A DNA stretch of 64,000 bases from Calothrix sp. PCC 6303 (GTDB lineage: Bacteria > Cyanobacteriota > Cyanobacteriia > Cyanobacteriales > Nostocaceae), in NCBI RefSeq assembly GCF_000317435.1, contig NC_019751.1, positions 868,001 to 932,000 of the forward strand. The letters are read 5' to 3'. Both the position numbers and the translations under genes were made by a program. How positions within the stretch are numbered: position 1 is the first letter of the stretch; the number at the start of each line of letters is the position of its first letter. Of the stretch, positions 18,497 through 28,053 are shown in pieces. Below the pieces are notes generated by a model that saw only the letters and a program-made list of their open reading frames with translations, had not been told where the DNA came from and did not search any database.

Positions 18497-18988
18497 ATGT
18501 CTGAAAAAAAAGTAAAACAACCACAGTTATCCCCAACTGGTAGCATTACTAACCCTTCTAAAACAGAGTCATTTGCCGACTGGTTAGAATATCCAATCAG
18601 GGTATATCCCCACCATACTGATCATGGTGGTATTGTTTGGCATGGTGCGTATCTTGCTTGGATGGAAGAAGGGAGAATTGAATGTTTACGTTCTGTTGGT
18701 GTTGATTACGGCGATATAGTTGCTTTAGGGTGTGAGTTACCTGTTGTGGAATTATCTTTGCGGTATCATCAAAGCTTAAAGCTAGGGATGAGTGGGGTGC
18801 TAAAGACTCGGATCTCCGAAGTGACTGGAGTTAGAATTAATTGTGAACAAGTAATTACCTCTGTTGACCAACAGAAGTTGTATCTTAGCGCGAAAGTGAC
18901 GCTAGTTGCAGTAGACCGCGATCGCGGTAAGATTATGCGTCAGTTACCTGCAACTTTCAAAGATGCTTTGTCAAAGTTAAAGGTTTGA
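18497..18988 (+). CDS. acyl-CoA thioesterase-like hotdog protein (YbgC/4HBT type)
   Basis: A 163-residue single-domain hotdog-fold protein. The segment YPHHTDHGGIVWHGAYLAWM contains the Asp-Gly-Gly-x-V arrangement of the 4-hydroxybenzoyl-CoA thioesterase family, followed by EEGRIECLRSVGVDY. It probably hydrolyses an acyl-CoA or acyl-ACP. It is longer and differs in the motif from the usual cyanobacterial DHNA-CoA thioesterase, so a role in phylloquinone synthesis is not claimed. ATG 18497 has a weak AAGAGA upstream; a TTG six codons earlier is less likely. The gap before it (18156-18496) shows nothing else. Confidence 0.8.
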   Translation: MSEKKVKQPQLSPTGSITNPSKTESFADWLEYPIRVYPHHTDHGGIVWHGAYLAWMEEGRIECLRSVGVDYGDIVALGCELPVVELSLRYHQSLKLGMSGVLKTRISEVTGVRINCEQVITSVDQQKLYLSAKVTLVAVDRDRGKIMRQLPATFKDALSKLKV

Positions 18989-19082
18989 TCCGTGCTGGGA
19001 GGTTGTGCTATCTGATGGTTCAATTTTAAGGAATGCATATTAAATAAAATGCAAGTTTTACTGCCTGCATAATTAGATTAAC

Positions 19083-19154
19083 GGGCAAGACTTCCGCGTG
19101 AGCGCTCAGTCCAACGCTGCCCATTCCACAAGATATGTATATTATTTAATTGCT
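19083..19154 (+). mobile_element. truncated remnant of the MITE-like element
   Basis: GGGCAAGACTTCCGCGTGAG and CGCTCAGTCC match the element core, then the sequence jumps to AACGCTGCCCATTCCACAAG near the right end. Both termini are missing or mutated. The rest of 18989-19391 shows no gene. Confidence 0.6.
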
Positions 19155-19391
19155 AATCCTAAGATAAATTAATCCAAAATCTTTTCAGGTTTTTTGGGAT
19201 CAAGAAAAAAATATAGACAAAGATACGTGAATCTTGTCCATAATGAAACCCGGAGTTTTGTAGCGATTTAAATGCGTAAAACAGCCATGTAGGAAAGGAA
19301 TCTCAGGGTGTTTACGCAAAACTACAGTTCTCAAGATAGACGAGGTTTACCGGGTTTGAGATTGGGAAAATCACACGAAATCTGCGGTATC

Positions 19392-19586
19392 TCATCTTCC
19401 TCTGGTTTGGCTAAAATTTCCTGGTAAGTTGATGATGAAATCAAAAATCTTTTGAGGTGTAACCCCATAACCGACTTGCAATAAGAAAACGATTGTGGCA
19501 ATCATCAAAGCATGGGTAAATGTGATTTTAAGTAATCTGACTAAAATTGTAAAAACAAACCAAGTAATAATTAAGGGTATAAGCAT
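19392..19586 (-). CDS. small two-segment membrane protein, unknown function
   Basis: A 64-residue protein with two hydrophobic segments (about 1-20 and 24-40) and the tail GVTPQKIFDFIINLPGNFSQ. The regular layout and conserved-looking tail suggest a real small cyanobacterial membrane protein; the family is not recognised. It starts at ATG 19586 without a clear ribosome-binding site. Confidence 0.55.
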   Translation of the reverse strand: MLIPLIITWFVFTILVRLLKITFTHALMIATIVFLLQVGYGVTPQKIFDFIINLPGNFSQTRGR

Positions 19587-19917
19587 AGATTTTTCTGATT
19601 ATTGATGCAATTATTCTTGATTACAATTATGTATAAAATTCAAATTTCTATACATAATTCATCTTTTCAGGAAGAAAGGAAATTTTCAGGTTTTTATGTA
19701 TGTATTTTGTGTATGTATACACTGGTTGTAAGCTAGATTAGGAAAAAGTAAAAATAATTGAATAATTAAGCGGAAAGAACATCCACACCACTTTTTACCC
19801 AGATACTCAATATACAATTATTCTCTATAGTTGTGTGTATTTACTTACAGTTATCAATATTTTGTAAAGGTTTTACACGTTTTGATAACTTATACACTGT
19901 ACAAGTACATCAAGGTG

Positions 19918-20104
19918 TTAGGGACTTCCAATTAAATAATTATCCAGTTTTCTATTGTGCAATAAGAATCCCTACCTGTATTTTCGGGCAAGATTTCGGC
20001 GTGAGCGCTCAGTCCTTACCTCCGGTACACTTCGTTCCGACAGGCTCAGGAACCATCGAACGCTACCCAAATCACAGGATATTTTATTTTCTGGAAGTCC
20101 CTTA
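19918..20104 (+). mobile_element. MITE-like element, copy 2 (187 bp)
   Basis: Same termini (AGGGACTTCC / GGAAGTCCCT), same core and same TTA on both sides as the copy at 16885-17114, but about 43 bases shorter after the left end. The 330 bases before it (19587-19917) hold no visible gene. Confidence 0.8.
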
Positions 20105-20130
20105 TGGCATTTCCTAATTGAGTGAAATAC

Positions 20131-20161
20131 AACCCCACCCGCTAGCGGGTGGGGTTCTTTT
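20131..20161. terminator. strong palindrome followed by T-rich run
   Basis: A perfect 12-bp-arm palindrome, AACCCCACCCGC pairing with GCGGGTGGGGTT, followed by CTTTTAT. It looks like an intrinsic terminator in plus orientation, but no gene lies directly upstream. It resembles the C/G-rich dispersed palindrome at 3410-3507. Confidence 0.6.
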
Positions 20162-20249
20162 ATACCTCATCGGAGTTGGAAACGCTATATTGAGGTAGGT
20201 ACTTTTAGGCTTCGTTCAGCGTGAATTTAATGGTAAATTGTAGGGGGTT

Positions 20250-21691
20250 GGTACCATTGGTGTCAACTTAAGAAGATAAAGCCCAAATTTGTTGGGTGTA
20301 AGCGTCAATCTCTCGATGGCGCTTACGCCTGTATTTGACTAATCCAAACAGCTTGTGACGTTCCACAAGATAGCTCACAACGTCAGCCGCCTCACCACGG
20401 AGAACAGCAGCAGAGAAATGGTATAAACTACGAAAAACCATTTCAGTAGAAATAAGGTCTAATGGTTGATTCAAAGCCACAGCCACATCAATACACAATT
20501 GATTGAGAACAGCATAAAAAATCCAAGTGGCAAAAATTTGGATTTGTACGCCGTTGGTATCGCCAACCCAAATATAAGCCAAACCCAAAAGTCGTTTTGT
20601 GAGCAAAAATGCGTCTTCAACACGCCAACGCCTGCGATATAATTCACAGACCTGCTGTGCAGACAACTTTTGGGGGTCAAGTACATTTGTCAGGTAGTAG
20701 TACCAAGTTGAACCCCACAACACAGAAACTAAGCGAACTGGACGCTGACAAGGGTTAGAACGGTATTCTCCCATGTCAATAATTTCATCACGGTAGAATG
20801 GGGCATTGGTCAAACAACGAATCACCTTGTAAGAAGTTTTTTCTCGTAGTCGTGTCAAGAAAAACTTATCAGATGATGTAAATGCATCGAACCAAGGGAA
20901 TTTAAAAAACCCTAAATCAAAAATTAGCAATCCACCAATTGGTAAACGCTCAAGTAATTTGTCACACCAAGTTTTATCATTAGCTTTACTGTTGTTTGTA
21001 TACCAGGTTGTCACTGGATGATGGTTAAACGCCTCTACCACCATCATGATTTTCCCCGCCAGTGTTTTTTGTTGTCCTTTGAGTGCTTTGAGTTTTCTTC
21101 TGAGTGCTTCGAGTGTTGACCCCATCTGCAATCCAGATGGCTGTGAACTCTGCACATACTGGCTTCCAATTCTCTGGTACTACCTGATTTCTGGGTTGTA
21201 CACTAATTCTCGCCATTACTTGCTCAAATATTTCTGCAAACAGTTCTATTGGCAGTGTTCGTAATCGTTTTGACAATGCTTGAGTACTCACCAGCATCGG
21301 CTCCACCCATAACAATCCCTCTTGTGAGATGACTCTAATTACTTCTCTTAATCCTGGAATTTGCCGATACACTAGACTCACTACTATCGCCATCATCACT
21401 GGCAGAGTCAATATTCTGTCTCGCCATTTTTTCTTTTGTTCTGCCTCTTGTTCCTTTTTATGTTCATAGGATTTTAGGGGTTTGAAGTTTGCAGGCGATA
21501 GCAATGAAAATATCTGTTTCTCGATTTCTTCAATGGATGGTGTTGGCACATGTTTTTGTTGACGCAGATCGGGGTTTCCTGTTCTAGCTGGTCTTTTTTT
21601 TGCCATGATGTATCACCTATCACATCGAAAACAATATTTTGAGATTACATCTAAATCGACCCTTTTTGCTTAAGTTGACACCAATGGGTAC
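20250..21691 (-). mobile_element. IS4-type insertion sequence with 18-bp TIRs and 5-bp target duplication
   Basis: Perfect 18-bp terminal inverted repeats (CATTGGTGTCAACTTAAG) lie at 20255-20272 and 21669-21686, giving an element of 1432 bp. The 5-mer GGTAC is present on both sides (20250-20254 and 21687-21691), consistent with a target-site duplication. It contains one transposase gene interrupted by a frameshift. The intact ends and duplication suggest recent insertion. Confidence 0.88.
20268..21606 (-). pseudogene. IS4-family transposase, frameshifted
   Basis: Two overlapping frames together make one DDE transposase. The N-terminal part (from ATG 21606, 'MAKKRPARTGNPDLRQQKHV') runs to EFTAIWIADG, where the first catalytic Asp lies. 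There the run of four C at 21120-21123 (GGGG in the sense strand) shifts the frame; reading GGG instead gives DGSTLEALRRKLKAL. The second Asp is probably in GGLLIFDLGFFKFPWF. The Y-(2)-R-(3)-E-(6)-K signature is exact in YRRRWRVEDAFLLTK. It may be inactivated by one inserted base, or use programmed frameshifting. Confidence 0.85.
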
Positions 21692-21760
21692 TGCTCAAAC
21701 CCTACGAGAGTAATGTTTTTAAAGAATCCATATTTAATATTTTCTGACAATGGGTAAGTC

Positions 21761-22879
21761 TTAGTTTTCAGAAATTTGGCAAATGACCATGACATGGGAT
21801 TGATACTGGTTGGTGGTATGATGAACTAGTTTTAGTCCAGCTTGTTCCATTTCTTGGGTGAGTTCTGACATTTGACATTTATGATGTCTCCAAATGGTAA
21901 TTTCGTCACCGGGAAGAAGATGAATTTTTTTACTTGTTTGTTGGCGACTAAAATTGATTGTGTAGTGACGTTTAAATTTGATATTGGCAACAATGCTATC
22001 CGTCGGTAAGTCATATTTCCGGATGAGTTCACAATCTTGAGATAAGATGCCAATTTTGTCTTTAATCCATTTATATATTTGTTCTGCTTGATATTTGTAA
22101 GCACCTCTGGCAAATCCATCCCATTGAGAATTAGAACCTATTTCGTTGGTGAAAATTAGCAAGTCTTTTTTTGACATGCTGTTTCTCAAATTTTTAAAAA
22201 CTTGAATTCGGTTTTGATGATTGCCAATTGTCACGCCTAAATGTAGGAAGATATTAGCAGTCTTGATATTGGTTGAACTTTTTAATAATTCTTGATCAAT
22301 TTCTCCATTTTCGATGTCGATTGTAGAATGAGTATAATCTATATTTGGAAACCACTTTGAAAAGTTTTTTTGAGATATTTGTAGTAAGCTATCGCTGATA
22401 TCTAATGCGATATATTTATTGATTTTCCCAGTTTTATTGAGTTGCGTAATTAGTTCTTTGATGGGGTGAGAGTTTCCAGAACCAATATCGATGATATTTA
22501 CTTTTTCGCAATTTTGGTAGGTGCCGTCAATATAGCTAAGGTTTGCTTTTAAAAAGCTATTTTCTAAGTTTGCCCTTCGATACCACCTAGTAACTATATA
22601 TTTCATGTAATAGTTATTCCAGATTTTGGCACCTCTACCTTTGTAGGAGTATTTGAGGGGGATTTCTCTTCGGGTTTCTAAAGTTTGAATGATGTTGGTA
22701 ATTTCAGCTTCAGAAAAAGGTGAGTAGAAGTCTTCGCTGGGTTTGACGAGATATTTAGTTTGATGATTGTTCAAGTTGAAATCCAAAATTAAATGAGAGT
22801 TGGAGGAAAGATAAGGATTATATAGGAATCCGGTTTGATTATTGAAAATATACGTAGGGTGTGTATAGGCTGACGGCAT
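21761..22879 (-). CDS. EgtD-like SAM-dependent methyltransferase
   Basis: About 372 residues with the histidine-specific methyltransferase domain (EgtD type): TLETRREIPLKYSYKGRGAK, the SAM-binding DIGSGNSHPIKELI (about 134 from this start), IALDISDSLLQ, and the late RHYTINFSRQQ and LPGDEITIWRHHKC segments. EgtD trimethylates histidine for ergothioneine; whether this member does so is unknown, and no EgtB is adjacent. The only plausible start (ATG 22879) lies inside a large palindromic repeat (22854-22993), and the first residues are repeat-encoded; an in-frame start 14 codons further up lies in the repeat too. Confidence 0.72.
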   Translation of the reverse strand: MPSAYTHPTYIFNNQTGFLYNPYLSSNSHLILDFNLNNHQTKYLVKPSEDFYSPFSEAEITNIIQTLETRREIPLKYSYKGRGAKIWNNYYMKYIVTRWYRRANLENSFLKANLSYIDGTYQNCEKVNIIDIGSGNSHPIKELITQLNKTGKINKYIALDISDSLLQISQKNFSKWFPNIDYTHSTIDIENGEIDQELLKSSTNIKTANIFLHLGVTIGNHQNRIQVFKNLRNSMSKKDLLIFTNEIGSNSQWDGFARGAYKYQAEQIYKWIKDKIGILSQDCELIRKYDLPTDSIVANIKFKRHYTINFSRQQTSKKIHLLPGDEITIWRHHKCQMSELTQEMEQAGLKLVHHTTNQYQSHVMVICQISEN

Positions 22880-22993
22880 TAAAGAAAAGCGACAGCGTAA
22901 CGCACCATTTATAAGCACCAAGTGAGTGGTGCGTTACGGCGCATTTAGATTATCGGTTACAATGATTACAATCGTGCGTCTAACACACCCTAC
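22854..22993. repeat. nested palindromic repeat at the 5' end of the EgtD-like gene
   Basis: Outer 11-bp arms GTAGGGTGTGT (22854-22864) and ACACACCCTAC (22983-22993) enclose inner 11-bp arms GTAACGCACCA (22897-22907) and TGGTGCGTTAC (22927-22937). The right end plus AAATTGGTATTT recurs at about 1447-1470. This is the type of GGTGCGTTACG repeat dispersed in filamentous cyanobacteria. Confidence 0.75.
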
Positions 22994-23035
22994 AAATTGG
23001 TATTTTTGGAGAGTAGGATCAAAAACTTGAGATTC

Positions 23036-24232
23036 TTAGCCGACAGAGATAATTTGTGGTTGATGTTCTAGTTTTTCAGATGTTGCGAGAATTTCTTCTC
23101 TTGCCCAGGTGTCAGCGGTTAGAATATCATCTAAAGATGGATTTGTGTTGTTTTGAGTCTGATAGCGATCGCATACTGTCTCAATGCACCGAGGAATATC
23201 CAAAAAGCTGATTTTTTCATCTAAAAATAGGGCTACTGCTTGTTCGTTTGCTGCGTTGAGGACTGCTGGCATGGAACCCCCTGCTTTGCCTGCGGCGTAT
23301 GCTAATCTCATACAGGGATACTTTTCATGGTCGGGTTCACGGAAGGTTAAGTTACCAGCTTTGACTAAATCTAGGGGTTTCCAATCGGTATGGATTCTTT
23401 CGGGGTAGGACATGGCATAAAGTAGGGGAAGACGCATGTCTGCCCATCCTAATTGTGCTAGGACTGATGTATCTTGGAGTTCAATTAGGGAATGAATAAT
23501 ACTTTGGGGATGGATGACGATATCGATGTTTTCGTAATCCATGCCAAATAGATAATGCGCTTCAATTACTTCCAAACCTTTATTCATCAAAGTTGCTGAG
23601 TCGATGGTGATTTTTTTCCCCATTGACCAGTTAGGATGTTTTAAGGCATCAGCAACGGTGACATTTGCTAATTTTTCGACATCCCAGTCGCGGAAAGAAC
23701 CACCAGAGGCTGTTAAAATTATTTTGCGTAAACCACCTTCAGGAACTCCTTGCAGACATTGGAAGATGGCTGAATGTTCGGAGTCGGCAGGTAAGAGTTT
23801 CACGCCGTATTCTTCCACCAAGGGTAACACGACGGGCGCACCTGCAATCAAGGTTTCTTTGTTTGCTAGGGCAATATTTTTACCTGCTTTGATTGCCGCA
23901 ATGGTGGGAAGTAAACCTGCACAACCCACAATACCTGTAACTACACTTTCGGAATCCCCGTAACGGGCAACTTCGATGATACCTGCTTCCCCTGCTAGTA
24001 AGATGGGTTGAGGATTAACATCGCTAATTGCAGCTTTAAGGGCAGGTAGTTTTTCTTCGGAGCGAATAGCCGCTATACTCGGTTGAAACTGGCGAATTTG
24101 TGCAGCTAACATTTCTACATTATTACCTGCTGCTAAACCCACAATCTGGAATTGATCCGGATATTGAGCGACAATATCTAAGGTTTGAGTACCAATTGAA
24201 CCAGTAGAACCGAGAAGAGTAATTTTTTTCAT
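23036..24232 (-). CDS. dxr: 1-deoxy-D-xylulose 5-phosphate reductoisomerase
   Basis: Catalyses the first committed step of the plastid-type MEP isoprenoid pathway, making MEP with NADPH and a divalent metal. It has the N-terminal NADPH-binding [20 protein letters not shown], the metal-binding and substrate segments [26 protein letters not shown] and [20 protein letters not shown], and the C-terminal [14 protein letters not shown] 24232 is chosen because it matches the usual family start; an in-frame ATG 17 codons upstream would add a non-conserved extension reaching the divergent DUF2079 gene. Full length at 398 residues. Confidence 0.95.
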   Translation of the reverse strand: MKKITLLGSTGSIGTQTLDIVAQYPDQFQIVGLAAGNNVEMLAAQIRQFQPSIAAIRSEEKLPALKAAISDVNPQPILLAGEAGIIEVARYGDSESVVTGIVGCAGLLPTIAAIKAGKNIALANKETLIAGAPVVLPLVEEYGVKLLPADSEHSAIFQCLQGVPEGGLRKIILTASGGSFRDWDVEKLANVTVADALKHPNWSMGKKITIDSATLMNKGLEVIEAHYLFGMDYENIDIVIHPQSIIHSLIELQDTSVLAQLGWADMRLPLLYAMSYPERIHTDWKPLDLVKAGNLTFREPDHEKYPCMRLAYAAGKAGGSMPAVLNAANEQAVALFLDEKISFLDIPRCIETVCDRYQTQNNTNPSLDDILTADTWAREEILATSEKLEHQPQIISVG

Positions 24233-24284
24233 ATTTTTTTTAGGATTTACAGATTCCTCCACTATAAAATGCTTGGTACTCATT

Positions 24285-25727
24285 ATGGATAGACTTATTC
24301 TGGATGTAGAGGATGAAAAAACACAGCATCAGGGTTTAACTGGGTTAGTTGTGGGTAGCATCGTGGTTTTGTTTGTCTGTAGTAGTGTCAGACATATATT
24401 ATTTAAATCGAATGCCTATGATTTGGGAATATTCGATCAAGCCGTATATTTAATTAGTCAGGGAGAAATTCCGATTTCTTCCTTTATGGGATACCATATT
24501 TTGGGCGATCATGCGGCGGGAATTTGGTATCCGTTAGCATTACTCTATAAGATATATCCTAGTGTTTATTGGTTGTTTGCAGTGCAAGCGATCGCATTGG
24601 GATTTGCAGCGGTACCAGTTCGTGATTTAGCGCTGCAAGCTGGGTTAAAATCTTCCCAAGCAAAAGTTGTGGTAATAGCTTATTTGCTGTATCCCCAGGT
24701 TTTCAATGCCAATTTATATGATTTTCATCCCGAAGTCATCGCTGTACCAGGTTTACTGATGGCTGTTTTGGCAGCCAGAACTAAGAAACCCGGATGGTAT
24801 GCTTTAAGTGTTGTGGTGGTTTTGGCATGTAAAGCTGTTTTATCCTTAACTGTCGCAGCAATGGGATTTTGGTTGCTGGTATTTGAAAAGCGACGTTGGT
24901 ACGGATTTTTAACGATTCTTGGAGGTTTGTTATGGTTTGCGATCGCCTCCAAGCTGATCATCCCATTTTTTAGTGGCAAAGAAGCCGCCGCGTTGAGTAG
25001 ATATAGTTATTTGGGAAACTCTGTTTTTGATATCGTCAAAAATATCTTCTTCAAACCAGAGTTGTTTCTGGGGAAAATATTTTCAGCCATTAATTTAGAA
25101 TATTTATTTTTGCTTTTTATACCAATTGCTTGGGCAATATCCCGTAAAGCCATAACACCATTAATTGCCACAATTCCTTGCATTGCTTTGAACCTGCTTT
25201 CCGATTCCCCAGCCCAAAAAAATCTAGTTAATCAATATTCAATACCAGTAGTACCATTTCTGATTTTAGTAATTATTGGCAGCTTTGCAGCAAATCAACT
25301 TTGGTTACGGAGTCACAAAGCGATAATTATCTGGTCAATAGTAGGATTTTTAGCATTGGGAAAATACACCTACTTTGGTGAACAATATCTAAAAACCTTA
25401 GATACATGGCATTCTACCCGACATGCGGTCATGTTAGTGAAAACTCCTGGTAGTGTACTCACAACAGCGACAATTTCCACTCATCTCACCCATCGCAAAT
25501 TAATTAAATTCACCGACATCACAAACCCACCAAATTTAAATGACTTTGAGTATGTCTTACTTAATCTTCGGCATCCTGGATGGTTAAGCAACAAAGAATT
25601 TGCTGAGAGTTTGCTCAAGCAACTGCAAAATCTGCCAGACTTTAAATTACAATATCAGGAAAATCAGGTGTACTTATTCCAGAAACCAGGTTTCATCACC
25701 CTGGTAAACGGAGAACCAAAAACTTAA
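24285..25727 (+). CDS. DUF2079 polytopic membrane protein
   Basis: About 480 residues with around ten membrane segments and the DUF2079 landmarks [39 protein letters not shown] and [18 protein letters not shown]. The family resembles membrane glycosyltransferases, but no reaction is proven. It starts at ATG 24285, with a TTG four codons earlier as alternative, and is divergent from dxr across 52 bases. The last ~15 codons ([16 protein letters not shown]) are encoded by the AGAAACCAGGTTTC repeat that begins at 25677, so the native C-terminus has been replaced or extended. Confidence 0.8.
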   Translation: MDRLILDVEDEKTQHQGLTGLVVGSIVVLFVCSSVRHILFKSNAYDLGIFDQAVYLISQGEIPISSFMGYHILGDHAAGIWYPLALLYKIYPSVYWLFAVQAIALGFAAVPVRDLALQAGLKSSQAKVVVIAYLLYPQVFNANLYDFHPEVIAVPGLLMAVLAARTKKPGWYALSVVVVLACKAVLSLTVAAMGFWLLVFEKRRWYGFLTILGGLLWFAIASKLIIPFFSGKEAAALSRYSYLGNSVFDIVKNIFFKPELFLGKIFSAINLEYLFLLFIPIAWAISRKAITPLIATIPCIALNLLSDSPAQKNLVNQYSIPVVPFLILVIIGSFAANQLWLRSHKAIIIWSIVGFLALGKYTYFGEQYLKTLDTWHSTRHAVMLVKTPGSVLTTATISTHLTHRKLIKFTDITNPPNLNDFEYVLLNLRHPGWLSNKEFAESLLKQLQNLPDFKLQYQENQVYLFQKPGFITLVNGEPKT

Positions 25728-25956
25728 AACCGATATAAACCTGGTTTCCGACGCAAACAAATCAATCCGCAACAACCTTTCTCTTCTCATCTCACCTGAT
25801 AAATTAGGTTGTTCACCATTTCTCGTCTTCGAGAGAAACCAGGTTTTTATCATCAAATTCATAATCATTGTGCTGAGTTATGGGAAAACCGGGTTTCTGA
25901 ATCCGTTAAATTAGCAATCATCTTGCTGAGTTATGGGAAAACTGGCTTTCTGAAGC
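25677..25956. repeat. AGAAACCAGGTTTC dispersed repeat, copy A
   Basis: About 280 bases beginning TTCCAGAAACCAGGTTTC inside the end of the DUF2079 gene, with inner AAACCTGGTTTCCGA and GAGAAACCAGGTTTTTATC palindromic parts. It ends with a ~52-base unit (AAATT..AATCAT..TGCTGAGTTATGGGAAAA) in two tandem copies. Copies B and C lie at 26652-26932 and 44266-44474. The gap up to the next gene (to 26047) holds nothing else. Confidence 0.75.
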
Positions 25957-26047
25957 GATAAACCTACGCTTCCTTTACGTCAAGAATTTGATAAAATTAG
26001 CGTTGATCAGATGCAAAACAAAGAGTTTTGCTAAGTTCGGGAAGGAT

Positions 26048-26371
26048 TTAAAACATCAAATTGTGTTCTGCATCCCAGCATTTTCCATCACTCCAGGTTT
26101 TTTTTGAACGTTCGCACTCTGCTCTATTTTGCAACCAATGAATTGATGTAGGATGTTGTTCGGATAATTCTTCTTCAGAAGACATTAGCGAAAAAGATGA
26201 GGAAAAAGAAGAGAAAAGAGGTGGAACAATGGTACAAACAGAAATAATCCCAGCAGCAAGCAATCCACCCATGAGAATTGTGTCAGATGGTTTCCACAAA
26301 GATTTATTTTTTTGACGGTTTTTAGGTTTGTTAGAATATTCTTTTTTAAGAGAAAAATTAATTGATTTCAT
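26048..26371 (-). CDS. small membrane protein, unknown function
   Basis: A 107-residue protein: a strongly basic N-terminus (MKSINFSLKKEYSNKPKNRQ), one membrane segment (about 32-54, DTILMGGLLAAGIISVCTIV), a Ser-rich spacer and a C-terminal tail with two Cys (AECERSKKTWSDGKCWDAEH). I do not recognise it. It lies between repeat copies A and B and shows no sign of an operon. ATG 26371 has GGGAG eight bases upstream; the upstream in-frame start is less likely. Confidence 0.55.
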   Translation of the reverse strand: MKSINFSLKKEYSNKPKNRQKNKSLWKPSDTILMGGLLAAGIISVCTIVPPLFSSFSSSFSLMSSEEELSEQHPTSIHWLQNRAECERSKKTWSDGKCWDAEHNLMF

Positions 26372-26651
26372 GACCTTCACTCCCACATTTTAGATAATTT
26401 ATTTTGATTTAAAGACTTAAAAAACTGAATTGATCAGCGATATGCCATGATTGTGGCACCTCTCCAAACTACCGTCTAGATGGAAAATACTTATAAAACG
26501 AAGTGCTTAATCAATAATTAAAATGGCAGAATTACAGTTTTGCGATGGTTGTTTTAATGATGAAATAACCCAAAACAAACATTATGTACAAGAAGATGTT
26601 TGAAAAGTGTGAGAAGCCACAACATGATTTTCAAACAAGATTGTGGGATTG

Positions 26652-26932
26652 TTCCAGAAACCAGGTTTCACCAGCTTGGTAAACAAAGCACTAAAAACTT
26701 AAAACCGATAGAAGCCTGGTTTCCGATGCAAAGCACTTAATCCGCAATAACCTGATCTTCTCATCTCAGGAAATAAATTAGGTTGTTCACGATTTTTCGT
26801 CTCACGAGAGAAACCCGGTTTTTATCGTCAAATTAGTCATCATCGTGCTGAGTGATGGGAAAACCGGGTTTCTGAATCTCGTCAAATTAGTCATCATCGT
26901 GCTGAGTGATGGAAAAAACGGGTTTCTGAATC
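26652..26932. repeat. AGAAACCAGGTTTC dispersed repeat, copy B
   Basis: Starts TTCCAGAAACCAGGTTTCAC and follows copy A through AAACTTAAAACCGATA, GGTTGTTCAC and GAGAAACCCGGTTTTTATC. The ~53-base end unit (GTCAAATTAGTCATCATCGT..) is again present twice in tandem and the two units are nearly identical. It lies in the 26372-26996 gap, in which no gene is seen. Confidence 0.75.
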
Positions 26933-26996
26933 TTGGACGTTTATCTCACCATCCCTAATCCTGTATCCTGGATGGTGACATGCTCCCTAATTACAC

Positions 26997-27608
26997 ATGA
27001 CTTTAGAATCCATCACTATCCCAGCCGAAAAGCCCCAAGGTTTAATTGTCGCTTTACATGGATGGGGTGCCAATGCCAATGATTTAGCTTCCCTAGCAGC
27101 TTATCTCAAGTTGTCCAATTACCAGCTTATTTTTCCTGAAGCACCTTTTCCCCATCCCAATGTTGTTAATGGTAAAGCTTGGTATGACTTGAGGGCAGAA
27201 AATATGTACCAAGGACTGTTGGAATCTCGAGAAATGTTAAGGGATTGGTTACTATCTTTGGCGGAAACTACAGGAATACCCCTCAGTAAAACTATGCTAA
27301 TCGGATTTTCCCAAGGGGGTGCAATGACTTTAGATGTGGGTTTAAAGTTACCTTTAGCGGGTTTGGTTGCGATGAGTGGATACTTACACCCGGATGCAAT
27401 TCCCCCAACTAAGCAAGATTTTCCCCAAATACTAATTATGCACGGAACAAGCGATCGCGTTGTCCCAATACAAGCCGCGCAACGGATAAAATTAGCTTTG
27501 GAATCGGTGGGGGCTGCGTTAGAATATGAAGAGTTTAATGCTGAACACGAAATCAACCCGGAAATGTTAGAACGATTACGGAACTTCGTTGTTCAAGTAA
27601 TTCCGTAG
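26997..27608 (+). CDS. alpha/beta hydrolase, phospholipase/carboxylesterase family
   Basis: A 203-residue esterase. The catalytic triad is visible: Ser in LIGFSQGGAMTLD (about 102-105), Asp in MHGTSDRVVP (about 153) and His in AEHEINPEMLERL (about 184). The oxyanion segment LHGWGANANDL lies near the start. It is a typical short-chain ester or acyl-thioester hydrolase of the YpfH type; the substrate is unknown. ATG 26997 lacks a good ribosome-binding site. It lies between repeat copy B and the DUF2555 gene. Confidence 0.88.
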   Translation: MTLESITIPAEKPQGLIVALHGWGANANDLASLAAYLKLSNYQLIFPEAPFPHPNVVNGKAWYDLRAENMYQGLLESREMLRDWLLSLAETTGIPLSKTMLIGFSQGGAMTLDVGLKLPLAGLVAMSGYLHPDAIPPTKQDFPQILIMHGTSDRVVPIQAAQRIKLALESVGAALEYEEFNAEHEINPEMLERLRNFVVQVIP

Positions 27609-27619
27609 TCCAAGTTACA

Positions 27620-27647
27620 GAATTTTTACCCAGTTGTGTAAAAATTC
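27620..27647. terminator. hairpin GAATTTTTAC / GTAAAAATTC
   Basis: A perfect 10-bp stem with a CCAGTTGT loop, 12 bases after the hydrolase stop codon. There is no U-tract beyond the stem itself, so termination is only a possibility. Confidence 0.4.
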
Positions 27648-27762
27648 GGAAAATTTTCACGAAATTAGATCCAATCAATGAGTAATATAGATAGGGTAGT
27701 TGCGTCAAGCGCATCTAACCCGAAGTAAACGCGTTTTGCTGCTTATGGGAGGGGCTAGTACG

Positions 27763-27975
27763 ATGAAGACTTTAAGTATTTCCAAGAAAGAAATCGCAGT
27801 CATGACTGCTGAATATGTCGGAGAGTTGGCAACTCGTCTAGAACAGGATAATTACAGCAACGCCTTTGAAGGTTTAAATGATTGGCATTTATTAAGAGCG
27901 ATCGCGTTTCAACGTCCAGAGTTAGTGGAGGAGTATATCCACCTTCTCGATTTGGAAGCCTATGATGAAGCTTAA
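27763..27975 (+). CDS. DUF2555 family protein
   Basis: A 70-residue cyanobacterial protein, MKTLSISKKEIAVMTAEYVG and then YSNAFEGLNDWHLLRAIAFQ ending HLLDLEAYDEA, which is the DUF2555 signature. ATG 27763 is preferred to an in-frame start 21 codons upstream because GGGAGGGG lies eight bases before it and because the family begins here. The function is unknown. It is followed by coaBC after 78 bases and could share its transcript. Confidence 0.85.
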   Translation: MKTLSISKKEIAVMTAEYVGELATRLEQDNYSNAFEGLNDWHLLRAIAFQRPELVEEYIHLLDLEAYDEA

Positions 27976-28053
27976 GGATTGGAAATTCTAGATTTTGATT
28001 TTGGATTAGGTTAATTGTTGATAATTATAAACTAACAGGCTTGCAGTTTATCG

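Noticed and set aside
16924-20117. Open frames at 16924-17115 and 19833-20117 with a shared stretch FGQDFGVSAQSLPPVHF
   Set aside because: The similarity comes from the two MITE-like copies they cross; neither has a ribosome-binding site, and the third copy does not keep the frame.
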